This document shows positions 55,739 to 64,000 of a stretch of 64,000 bases of DNA, one piece after another. The DNA is from Sepiola atlantica (lineage: Eukaryota; Mollusca; Cephalopoda; Sepiida; Sepiolidae): the NCBI GenBank assembly GCA_963556195.1, contig OY744516.1:30101183-30165182 (forward strand), in the 5' to 3' direction. A model generated the notes under the pieces. The model was not told the origin of the DNA. It worked only from the letters and a program-made list of their open reading frames with translations, and made no database searches. Position 1 is the stretch's first letter; each line of letters opens with the position of its first letter. A program made the translations under genes and the position numbers.

Positions 55739-57009
55739 CAGAAAAGACACCATCAAATCTACAGAAATGAAAGAGACAATTTGAAAAGAATACTTGAGAA
55801 GAACAAGGAAACTCTTAAAGACAAAACTATATAGCAGAAATATAGTTAAAAGAATAAACACCTGGGCAGTATCACTAATAAGATACTCTGGACCATTCAT
55901 AGGCTAGACAAAATAAGAAGTTAGGTATATTGACCAGAAGACGAGGAAACTAATGACCAGGCACAATGCACTACACCCTAAAATTCATACTGACCCCCTC
56001 TATGTGAAAAGGAACAAAGGGGTAAGTACAGAATACTGTGTGGAACACAAAAAAAAAAGACTTGGAAAATACATAACTCAGAACACAGAAAGATTGCTCA
56101 CCGCAACAATAGACACCATCAAAATGGACAATACACGAAACAAAAGAAAAGAAAAGTGGGAATAGAAACAGCTATATGGGCGATTCATATGAATGGCAAG
56201 AGAAGAAGAACACGAAAACACCTGAATATGATTAAGAAAATGACATTTGAACAAAGAAACGAAATCGCTACTGACAGCTGCACAAAACAATGCGATTAGA
56301 ACTAACTATATTACAGATAAAATAGATAAAACCAAAGAAATCAGTAAATGTAGACTCTGTGGACAAAGAAACTAACATTAAACCACATGATAAGTGAGTG
56401 CAGCAAACTAGCCCAAAAAGAATACAAGAACAGACACGACTGCGTGGGGAAAGCAATACATTAGGAACTATGCAAACGACTGCATTTCGAAGATGCAGAC
56501 AAATGGTACAGGCACAAACTGGAGACAGTACTGGAAAACGAAAACCAAAAAATCGTACAAACAGATAAACTCATCCAAGCAATGATACCGGACGTGAAGA
56601 CCAAAAGAGATGGAAAAACGAAGCAAATACACTGAACTTGCAAGAGAACTGAAAGGAATATGGAACCTGAAGAAAGTCAATATAATGCTAATAATTGTAC
56701 GAGCACTAGGAACAGTCTCGAAAAAACTGGAAGAATGACTATGAGAAATTGGAATCAACGGGAAGATTGAGACTATATAGCAGATGGCAATGATGAAAAC
56801 AGCTGAAATTTCAATGAAAAGCCTCAATGTAGAGACCAACCTACATAAACTACAAACACTCACCCGCTACATGGACACTACAACAGAAGTAAAACAAAAA
56901 GATGGAAGGAACATCGCATGATCCCAAGGGAACTGAAACTGCAAGCAATCTTATAAATTAGGCCCCCTCCAGAAATAGCATCAGCCTCAGCTGATACCAC
57001 ACACAATAG

Positions 57010-57335
57010 TCGTGAGGGGTCAAGGAGGATGGAACGACCGAGGAGGGAGAGCACTAACCAGACCTCCACTGAATGAGTGCGGAGAGTACTGGGGCTTTGG
57101 GAAGCTTATTGCCACCAAAATTCCAGTGAGGACCAATGGTCGTTGCAAGCAAGAAGTCAATGGTAAGCGCCTGTTGCGGTAACGCAAAGTCATTTGCAAA
57201 AGTTATTGCAAGAGGTGGAGAGTCTGGAAATATGGGGATACTTGTTGTCACCCAGCCCCCAGGGAACACCACCAGTGATTATCAATGGGCAATCACTGAT
57301 GATAACCTGTGTGAGAACTCCTAGTGAGTACCAAA
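57010..57335 (+). mobile_element. 3' UTR of RLE LINE copy 2
   Basis: Conserved blocks ACCAGACCTCCACTG, TTGTTGTCACCCAG and GAACTCCTAGTGAGTACC. It terminates in A-rich (AAAAT) units and the trinucleotide array that follows. Confidence 0.85.
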
Positions 57336-57404
57336 AAAAATAAAATAAAAAAATAAAAAAAATAAAAAAATAAAATAATTATAATAATAATAATAATAAT
57401 AATA

Positions 57405-57449
<45 letters not shown>

Positions 57450-57486
57450 GTGATGGTGATGATAACAACAATAACAATAACAATAA

Positions 57487-57521
<35 letters not shown>

Positions 57522-57545
57522 ACAACAACAACAACAACAACAACT
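57336..57545. repeat. Compound trinucleotide array (AAT-GAT-GGTGAT-AACAAT-AACAGC-AAC)
   Basis: After an A-rich LINE tail the sequence passes through successive triplet repeats. The His/Cys/Tyr-rich minus frame (57584-57321) is an artefact. Confidence 0.95.
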
Positions 57546-57639
57546 AGCGGGACCCGTGTAAATTACACGAAATGATGTTTTCAATACTAATTATCTTGTT
57601 CCTAACCTATAAAAAATTCCAGAGGTTGTTGTCTAATAA

Positions 57640-58145
57640 ATAAAAGCGGTTGTGTGTCCGTCCGTCCGTCCGCCCGTCCGTCAGACTTTTTTCTCGATTT
57701 GATCGATCGACTAATTCCGATTTCGACGACTAAACCTTACTTTGTAAATGCTTTAGATTAAAATAAATTTGGCTCCAATTCATGAGTAGCATACAAAGAT
57801 TCGGAAGGTCGTTGCTTTTTATGTAAGCGTGACACACAAAATAACACACATGCTATCGTATTAATATGTGTCTTCCCGGTCGTCCCCTCCCTGCCCCCCC
57901 CTTCAATGTAGAAAAAAAATCTTAGAGGTTGGTTGGGATCGAACTATAAACCAGTCGGGCCGACGTCAAAAACCGACGTCAAAATCCTACGTCGCTAACC
58001 GTTGCGCCAAAGGTAAATACTCGAAACCATTACGAAAATTAGGTGACTTGAATGGTTTTCCAAATCTAGGTGCGGCACGCATGCGCAGAGCTTTTGATGT
58101 AAGCGTGACACACGTACACACACGCTATCGTATTAATATATAGAT
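57640..58145. repeat. Dispersed repeat with tRNA-like segment and terminal direct repeats
   Basis: CACACA...GCTATCGTATTAATAT occurs at 57839-57868 and again at 58117-58141. A (GTCC)n run lies near 57655. On the minus strand, GGCGCAACGGTTAGCGACGT (58008 downwards) and AGTTCGATCCC (57947) resemble A and B boxes. It is possibly a SINE with a duplicated flank. Confidence 0.5.
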
Positions 58146-58149
58146 AATA

Positions 58150-59254
58150 AAATGTTTACAATTTATTGAGCTTTTGCAAAGAAAGGAGCTGCAGATAAAT
58201 TTTATCTACATAAAAAAGAAGGTGGTCGAGGTCTACTTAGTGTTGAAGATGTGAATATAGAAGAAGATTGTCTACATAAATATATTTCTGAAAGTAATGA
58301 GATTCTTCTCCGTGAAGTGAAAAGAAAGGAAATGCTAAGAACTGGGGAGAAAACGAATCAAAGGTTAAAATTGTTTGGAAAGAAACTACACAGTGTATTC
58401 TTTAAGAATACTGCATTTATAGATAATGACAGCTGGAATTGGTTGATTAGGGGTGATCTCAAAAGGTCGACTAGGAGCACCTTAATGGCAGACCTGGAAC
58501 CAGCCACTCGCACTAGGTCCATCAAACATTACATTGACAAAACTACAAAATCACCGATATACCGATTGTGAAGACACCTTAGCGCACGCATATTGTATCT
58601 GAATGTCCTATGCTAGCACAACATCAGTATAAAAAATTGAGACACGACAAAGTCGCTCAGATACTACACTGGAATATATGCAAACTTTATGAATTGGACC
58701 ACAATGAGAAGTTGTATAGGAATAAGACAGAAGTGGTACAGGAAAACGACAATGTCAAACTTCTTTGGGACATGCGCATACAAACTGATAGGATTCTTGA
58801 ACATTCAAAACCCGACTTAATCTTTCTAAAAAAAAACAAGAGAACTTGCTTAATCATTGATATAGCATACCACTTCGATACTAAAGTGAAAGAGAAAGAA
58901 CACAAAAATATGAATGAATATCAAGATCTAAAATGGGAATTAGTTAGCCTATGAAAATGTAAAAAAGTAAAAGTGATTCCAATTGTAATTTGAAACTCTT
59001 GGAACCATAACGAAAAGCCACTATAAATGGCTTAAACAGATTGACGAGACAATTTATTTTCCTATTCTGCAAAAGGCTTGCCTGTTAGGAACAGCGAAAG
59101 TGTAAAGGTACAGCTTGAATGTCTAAAGTCGAGGGAATTGACTTGATATTCAAAAAAGACAAATCCAACAAAAACCATCCAACATTTGAAACTACAATAT
59201 AATAATAATAATAATAATTAGAAGAAGAAGAAGAAGAAGAAGAAGAAGAAGAAG
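58150..59254 (+). pseudogene. 5'-truncated RLE LINE (family U) ending in (TAA)n
   Basis: Open frames 58251-58571 (residues EGGRGLLSVED just upstream, SWNWLIRGDLKRSTRSTLMA within) and 58610-58954 (LHWNICKLYEL, LLWDMRIQTDRILEHSKPDL, TCLIIDIAYHFDTKVKEKEH, NEYQDLKWELV) match the post-RT and restriction-like nuclease parts of the R-family LINE at low identity. KPD...D is retained. The knuckle region (58570-58620) is shifted. The 3' end passes into TAATAATAA and (AAG)n at 59200-59254. Confidence 0.85.
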
Positions 59255-59404
59255 ATAACCCCTTTCACATTCACCGATTTTAATCTTTCTACGGAGTTTT
59301 CTATTAAAGCTAAATGAAACAGCTGATGTGAAAGTGTTAACAAATTCTGAAATCCATCACTTCATTTTTGCATATATAATAGTTCTGTAAATCGTTTCTG
59401 TTTC

Positions 59405-59486
<82 letters not shown>

Positions 59487-59497
59487 GTTATTGTTGT

Positions 59498-59556
<59 letters not shown>

Positions 59557-59630
59557 CTGCTGCTGCTGTTGCTGTTGCTGTTGCTGTTGTTGTTGTTGTT
59601 GTTGTATTTTTTTTTTTTTTTTTTTTTTTT
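59405..59630. repeat. Compound trinucleotide array (TTA-TTG-CTG-TTGCTG) plus T-run
   Basis: On the minus strand, this is the tail of the LINE at 59631: A24, (CAA)n, (CAG/CAA)n, then (TAA)n. The poly-Asn and poly-Leu frames are artefacts. Confidence 0.95.
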
Positions 59631-60041
59631 ACTCACTAGGAGTTATCACACTGGTCATCGTCAGTGGTCACCCACTGCCGACAACCTGTGGTATTCCCTG
59701 GAGTCTGAGTGACAACAAGTCTCCTCAGGCCTCCAGTATGCTCCACCTCTTTTCGTTCATCACCGCTGATGACCTTGTGGTAATCGCAACAGCCACCTAC
59801 CAACGATTTCCCGCTGATAAGGGCCATTGGTCCCCTCTGGGGCCCGAGTGGCAACAAGCCTTCCCAAGGTCCCAGAGCTGTTCGCGCTCTTCCAGTGGAG
59901 GTCTGGTTTTGCGCTTTCCCTCCTCGACCCTCTGTCCATAATTTTCGTGGCGTAAGCCTATGCTTGCGCCTCTCTCGTGCGGTTGTATTTTCCCCGGTTC
60001 TGTTGTTTTGTGCTTCCATGTGTTTGTTCTCCATTCGTTGC
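59631..60041 (-). other. 3' UTR of LINE copy 1
   Basis: It contains GACCTCCACTGG, CTTGGGAAGGCTTGTTGCCA, TGGAGGCCTGAGGAGACTTG and AACTCCTAGTGAGT, shared with 13.0-13.36, 50.8-51.12 and 57.0-57.33 kb. The paired TTGTTG(C/T)CAC blocks form an internal direct repeat. Confidence 0.85.
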
Positions 60042-60575
60042 TTATGTGGGTTGGTTTCCGCATTCGAGGACATTTCTCAGGATTGTAGCTGTTTTGATCA
60101 TTACTGTCCTTTGTATGGTCTCAGTTATCCCTTTGATTCCTATTTCTCCTAGTCTTTTCTCCATGTTTTTGGGGACTGTTCCTAGTGCTCCTATGATTAT
60201 TGGTGTTATACTGACTTTCTTCATGTTCCATATTCCTTTCAATTCTCTGGCAAGTTCAGTATATTTGCTTCTCTTTTCCATCTCTTTGATCTTCACTCTG
60301 TGGTCTGCTGGAACGGCAAAGTCCACGATTTTGCAGGATTTTTCTTTCTTGTTGATTATTATCATATCCGGTCTCCTTGCTGTTATGGGTTTGTCTGTTT
60401 GTACATTCATATCCCATATGATTTTGTGTTTTTCGTTTTCTAGTACAGTTTCTGGTTTGTGTTTGTACCGTTTTCTTGCATATTCGAAATTCAGTTGTTT
60501 GCACATTTCCCGGTGTACTTCTTTCCCCATGCTGTCATGTCTGTTCTTGATTCCCTTTGTGCTAGCTTGCTGCAT
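60042..60575 (-). CDS. Restriction-like endonuclease domain of LINE copy 1 (second frame)
   Basis: 177 open codons in a frame offset from the main ORF. The core is RPDMIIINKKEKSCKIVDFA, with PD at residues 69-70 and D at 85 (PD-(D/E)XK-like order). It is followed by KYTELARELKGIWNMKKVSI, GALGTVPKNMEKRLGEIGI and a terminal LECGNQPT. In the intact element this would be the C-terminus of one polyprotein; a 1-nt deletion near 60548 separates it. The Met at 60575 is probably not a natural start. Confidence 0.85.
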   Translation of the reverse strand: MQQASTKGIKNRHDSMGKEVHREMCKQLNFEYARKRYKHKPETVLENEKHKIIWDMNVQTDKPITARRPDMIIINKKEKSCKIVDFAVPADHRVKIKEMEKRSKYTELARELKGIWNMKKVSITPIIIGALGTVPKNMEKRLGEIGIKGITETIQRTVMIKTATILRNVLECGNQPT

Positions 60576-63451
60576 TCACTTATTATATGATTTATCGTTT
60601 CGTCTCTTTGTCCACACAATCTGCATTTGCTGTTTTCCTGGGTTTTATCTATCTTTGCTTTAATAAAGTTTGTCCTAATCGCATTGTTCTGTGCGGCCGT
60701 CAGTAGAGATTCCGTTTCTCTGTTCAGGTTTCCTTTTCTTAGCCATGCCCAGCTGTTTTCATTGGCTTCATCGCTTGTGAGCCTTATAAAGCGTCCATGT
60801 AGTTGTTTTTCTTCCCACTTTTCCTTTCTTGTCTTTTTGTTTCTGGGTTCAGTGCTTCCGGGGTTGTTTGTTGGGCTGGTGTCTCTTGCTGTGGTGATCA
60901 GTCTTTCCGTGTTCTGGGTTACATATTTCTCCAGCTCTTTTTTGGTGTCTTCCACACAGTCTTCTATACTTACCAGTCCTCTACCTCCTTCATTTCTTTT
61001 CACGTAAAGTCTGTCCGTGTCGTCTTTTAGGTGCAGTGCATTGTGCATAGTCATTAGTTTTCTAGTTCTTTGGTCAAGGTGCCTGAGTTCTTCTTTGGTC
61101 CAGCCTATGAATGGTCCAGAGTATCTTATTAGTGATACAGCCCATGTGTTTATCCCTTTTACTAGGTTTCTGCTATATAGTTTAGTTTCTAAGAGTTTCC
61201 TTGTTCTTCGTAGATATTCTTTTCCAATCTTCTCTTTCATTTCTGTATATTTGATTGTGTCTGCTTCCAGAACTCCCAGGTATTTGTAACTATCTTGTTC
61301 TCCTAGCGCCCTCATCTCCTCTTGGTTGGGGAGTTCTATACCTTCTGTCGTTTCCAGTTTTCCTCTTTTGATCTCTAGCAGTGCACATTTTTCTATTCCA
61401 AACTCCATTTGGATATCCTGGCTGAATATCCTGGTTGTGTTTATCAGCTTTTCCAGTTCTTTTTTGTTTTTTGCAAACAGTTTAAGGTCATCCATGTACA
61501 TCAGGTGGTTTATTCTTTGTTCTGTATCCGTAAACCTGTATCCGGCATCACACTTTCTGAGTATGTAGTTGAGTGGCATCATGGCTATTATAAACAGTAG
61601 TGGTGATAGTGAGTCTCCTTGAAAAATGCCTCTCTGTATTTTTATCTCAGACAGGTATTGTCCTCCGGCTGTCAGTTTTAGTCTCCATGTTTCCATTGCT
61701 TTCTGGATGAGATTAATAATCCTGTCTGGTATCTTGTATATTTTTAAGCATTCAATTATCCATGTTTGGGGGATTCTGTCGTAGGCTTTCTTGTAGTCAA
61801 TCCATGCCATGGTTATGTTCTTTTGTCTGCTCTTCACCTCCTTCAGAGTCTTTTGATCAATGTATAGTAGATCATGTGCACCTCTTTGTCCTTTCCGGCA
61901 TCCTTTTTGTTCCTCGGGGAGCAGTCCACGTTTGTCCAGGGATTGGTAGATTTGTTCTCTCAGTTGTGCTGTGAGAATTTTCCACATTATTGGTAGACAT
62001 GTTATCGGTCTGTAGTTGCTGGGAGTCGTTCCCTTTTTGGGGTCTTTTTGTATTAGTGTTGTTCTTCCTTCCGTCATCCATTCTGGTATGTCTGTTTTGC
62101 GGATACATCCGCTCAGTTTCTGCGCTATTCTTTCATGCAGGGTCGTGAATTTTTTAAACCAGTATGCATGTATTCCATCGTGGCCTGGTGCTCTCCAGTT
62201 TGCCATTTTTCTTAGGGTTTTCTTGATCGTTTCTTTGTTGATTTCTGTTTCGGTTCCTTCTTCGATTTCTTGCAGTTCATCTTTCATGTTTTTCAACCAT
62301 TGGGCATTCTTGTTGTGCTTTTTTGGTTCTTCCCATATCTTGCTCCAGAATTGTTTTGTTTCTGTTGGGTTCGGTTGCTCTGTCGTTGTTTTTTCTCCAT
62401 TTACGTTTTTGTAAAACTGGCTTTCATTGTTTTCAAAGGTCCTGTTCTGTTTGCTCTGTTCTGATTTGTACCTGTATCGTCTCAGTCTTCCTTCTATTGC
62501 TGCTATCCTTTGTTTTATTTCTTCATGTTTCTCATTTAGTTTTTCCTTGCGTTTCTGATTTTTGCTTCTTAATCGTTTCATGTCCTCCTTCCTTCTGTTC
62601 ACGGTTTTAGCTTCTTTCCGAAGTTTGGTGATCTGGGTTTCCAGTCTGATTTCCCATCCAGGTTTTGTCGGTCCTCTCTTTTGTCCATTCTCTTCGTTTC
62701 TTAGTTTCATACTTACCGATTTTGCCCCTGCATATATCAGGTTGTTTAGGTCTGTAATAGTTTCTGTTGGGATGTGTGTGAGGAGTCTGTTTACTCTTTC
62801 TGTTTCTGCCTGTAACTTTATCGCTACTTCATTCCTGAGAGATGGGAGTTTTGTTTTGTTTTCTAACATGTATCGTCTTATGTTCTCCACTTCACTTGCT
62901 TCTTTTTCGTTGAGTTCTATCTCAGCAGGTTCTGTGGTTCCGCAGTCTTCTATCTCCCCTGGTTCTGTGATTCCGTAGTCTTCAATCTCTTCAGTTTCAG
63001 TGTGTATGTTTTGCCCGTCCTCTTCCTGTGGTCTCTCCTTTGGTGGTGTTTCTTGCTCCGTTTCGCCATTAGCTTTCTGTCTGATTTCCGTCAGTTCCAT
63101 CTCCGAGAACCATCCTCGCTTGAGGATCTGTCTTGCTTGATCTGCTATCCTTTGTTCCGTTGTATGTGGGTCACTAGCAATGTCCCAGAGATGTTTCATT
63201 CGTTTTCGGTAGCCTCTTTCTATAGGGTAGCGGCTTTTATAGTAGCACTCCATCACCAGTCTGTTCTCTTTCATGGTCCATTTCTTTCTATATCTTTCCA
63301 GTTTGCTGTTTTCGCTCTGGTTTACTTGTCTCTGGTCTGTGTCCTTGTCATACCTGGAATCAGAGAGGTTAGTTACCTGGTTCTTGTCCGTTGTCTTGTT
63401 TCTGAAATGAGAAGGGCCAACATTCGCAGTATGCGGACCGGGTCCCCCCAT
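60491..63451 (-). CDS. LINE polyprotein: Myb/SANT-like domain, RT, zinc knuckle
   Basis: 986 residues. Residues 55-130 (KKWTMKENRLVMECYY, GYRKRMKHLW, TEQRIADQARQI) resemble a Myb/SANT-type helix bundle. Acidic and coiled charged sequence spans 130-350. The RT domain runs from NWRAPGHDGIHAYW (418) through D552 (IDYKKAYD) and FQGDSLSP (610-617) to YMDD (652-655). The RT-thumb and linker region contains RTRKLMTMHNALH, WAWLRKGNLNRETES and the knuckle CRLCGQRDETINHIISEC near 950-967. The frame ends about 20 residues later because of a 1-nt deletion. Start chosen at the ATG shared with copy 2 (ATGGGGGG near 63451, ATGGGGGA at 51847). Confidence 0.9.
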   Translation of the reverse strand: MGGPGPHTANVGPSHFRNKTTDKNQVTNLSDSRYDKDTDQRQVNQSENSKLERYRKKWTMKENRLVMECYYKSRYPIERGYRKRMKHLWDIASDPHTTEQRIADQARQILKRGWFSEMELTEIRQKANGETEQETPPKERPQEEDGQNIHTETEEIEDYGITEPGEIEDCGTTEPAEIELNEKEASEVENIRRYMLENKTKLPSLRNEVAIKLQAETERVNRLLTHIPTETITDLNNLIYAGAKSVSMKLRNEENGQKRGPTKPGWEIRLETQITKLRKEAKTVNRRKEDMKRLRSKNQKRKEKLNEKHEEIKQRIAAIEGRLRRYRYKSEQSKQNRTFENNESQFYKNVNGEKTTTEQPNPTETKQFWSKIWEEPKKHNKNAQWLKNMKDELQEIEEGTETEINKETIKKTLRKMANWRAPGHDGIHAYWFKKFTTLHERIAQKLSGCIRKTDIPEWMTEGRTTLIQKDPKKGTTPSNYRPITCLPIMWKILTAQLREQIYQSLDKRGLLPEEQKGCRKGQRGAHDLLYIDQKTLKEVKSRQKNITMAWIDYKKAYDRIPQTWIIECLKIYKIPDRIINLIQKAMETWRLKLTAGGQYLSEIKIQRGIFQGDSLSPLLFIIAMMPLNYILRKCDAGYRFTDTEQRINHLMYMDDLKLFAKNKKELEKLINTTRIFSQDIQMEFGIEKCALLEIKRGKLETTEGIELPNQEEMRALGEQDSYKYLGVLEADTIKYTEMKEKIGKEYLRRTRKLLETKLYSRNLVKGINTWAVSLIRYSGPFIGWTKEELRHLDQRTRKLMTMHNALHLKDDTDRLYVKRNEGGRGLVSIEDCVEDTKKELEKYVTQNTERLITTARDTSPTNNPGSTEPRNKKTRKEKWEEKQLHGRFIRLTSDEANENSWAWLRKGNLNRETESLLTAAQNNAIRTNFIKAKIDKTQENSKCRLCGQRDETINHIISECSKLAQRESRTDMTAWGKKYTGKCANN

Positions 63452-63675
63452 GTTGGCTATCGAGGGAGCACCTGCCCATCATGACACTCAGATCTTTCTT
63501 CTGAGTCCCACGGCGTTTATTTGTGTTTATAGACATTTATCATGGTTTAGTGTTTGTGGCAACACCAGGCCCAGGCTTAGTTTACCTGTGATCCTGTCAC
63601 AGGGATAGCGTTTCTCTCATTTTCATGAGGTTCAAGGTGCACTATCACACATACATAAAGAAACATTTACGAAAA

Positions 63676-64000
63676 TAAAATAAATAAATAAATAAATAAT
63701 AATAATGAATAATTGATAAATAAATAAAAATAAATACATAAATAAAAAAGATAATAATTATATATATATATATATATATACACATACACATATACATATA
63801 CACCCCAGGCACGTGCAAAAATGGCCGCCTCTTGTGTTTGAAAGATAAAAGCCTAAACGTAATCGTTAAAAAAAAAACAAAAAAAAACAACAAAAAAAAA
63901 CACAAAAAAAAACTGCATATTTACGTGTGAAAAATAAATAAATTATGTAATCACGGCGGCTGAAAACCCCAAAAATGCAGTGAATTTTGAACTTTGGGAA
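63676..64000. other. Low-complexity and unassigned end of window
   Basis: (AAAT)n and AAT units (63676-63750), (TA)n at 63761-63780, CA-rich sequence, then A-rich sequence. No gene was found. Confidence 0.6.

Larger units (their letters stand above)
51750..57335 (+). mobile_element. RLE LINE family R, copy 2, long but broken by two insertions
   Basis: It aligns piecewise with the LINE at 59.6-63.6 kb in the opposite orientation. The 5' UTR (GACTCAGAAGAAAGATCTGA at 51790) is followed by an ATG region at 51850 and coding pieces at 52278-52535 and 53745-55125. RT residues at 54720-55070 include FQGDSLSPLLFIIAVML and YMDDLKLFAKS. C-terminal pieces run over 55740-56830, and the 3' UTR extends to 57330. 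A Merlin element (52543-53740) and a LINE-A fragment (about 55130-55738) interrupt it. Stops and shifts elsewhere show it is dead. It retains GAATACAAGAACAG at 56429, where copy 1 has lost one base. Confidence 0.9.
59631..63645 (-). mobile_element. Near-intact RLE LINE, family R copy 1 (~4.0 kb)
   Basis: It has a 5' UTR from about 63645 to 63452 and a single long coding region broken once. A ~410-bp 3' UTR (60041-59631) ends in TCCTAGTGAGT, A24 and a trinucleotide array. The architecture is an N-terminal DNA-binding-like domain, RT, CCHC knuckle, and C-terminal restriction-like endonuclease, the hallmark of the R2/R4/NeSL-type superclade. No AP endonuclease is present. Copy 2 lies in opposite orientation at 51.75-57.33 kb. 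Insertion near (AAAT/AAT)n at 63676-63750 and the tail array suggest a preference for A-rich triplet repeats. Confidence 0.9.

Noticed and set aside
57321..57584. Cys-, His- and Tyr-run frame that looks metal-binding
   Set aside because: It is a minus-strand reading of a compound triplet array.
59337..59636. Poly-Asn (minus) and poly-Leu (plus) frames
   Set aside because: They are translations of the TTA/TTG/CTG array and T-run. No independent domain is present.
60627..63484. Plus-strand Phe/Leu/Ser-rich frames that look like membrane proteins
   Set aside because: They are antisense to the Lys/Glu-rich LINE polyprotein, which by itself produces hydrophobic-looking complements.

Overview
The window looks like intergenic or intronic DNA from a large, repeat-rich animal genome, most likely a cephalopod mollusc. 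The support is indirect: very long (TA)n and (TATC)n microsatellites, many non-LTR retrotransposons with a restriction-like endonuclease, tRNA-derived SINEs, Gypsy and Merlin elements, and a short interstitial TTAGGG-type array at 25.3 kb. I recognised no host protein-coding gene and no functional RNA gene. Almost every interpretable coding signal belongs to a mobile element.

Layout. 0-6.8 kb: a full-length SINE with a U2-snRNA-like head, palindromic repeats set in (TA)n tracts, and an AP-endonuclease LINE that appears 5'-inverted. 6.9-16.5 kb: LINE 3' ends, a candidate hAT-like element, a 560-bp (TA)n tract, a 125-bp-class tandem repeat, mariner-related fragments, and a 5'-truncated SINE. 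16.5-20.5 kb: LINE debris, a 670-bp polypyrimidine tract next to a small CpG-rich island, and a foldback repeat. 20.5-24.4 kb: one decayed Gypsy pol split by a SINE dimer, by a LINE 3' end and by a further SINE. 25-29.6 kb: telomere-like array, LINE fragments, a 560-bp TATC tract and a 200-bp-arm palindrome. 29.97-35.49 kb: a young Gypsy element (nearly identical LTRs, 5-bp target duplication) inside an internally deleted mariner-like element whose TA target lies at a (TA)n tract. 35.5-50 kb: more foldback repeats, SINEs, LINE pieces and much unassigned AT-rich DNA. 50.8-63.65 kb: two long copies of one endonuclease-bearing LINE family in opposite orientation. The left copy is broken by a Merlin transposon and by another LINE; the right copy is nearly intact, with one obvious 1-nt deletion.

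The pieces are layers of parasites rather than a cooperating gene set. LINEs are the plausible movers of the SINEs (15-bp target duplication, 5' truncation). DNA transposons and the Gypsy element landed in older repeats. At least five LINE remnants carry the C-terminal zinc-knuckle plus restriction-like nuclease architecture, and several of them end in trinucleotide arrays. The observations most worth pursuing are the U2-headed SINE family, whose body also occurs in older copies without a visible U2 head, and a group of (TA)n-bounded foldback repeats that share a GCTC...GAGC stem-loop on one side only.
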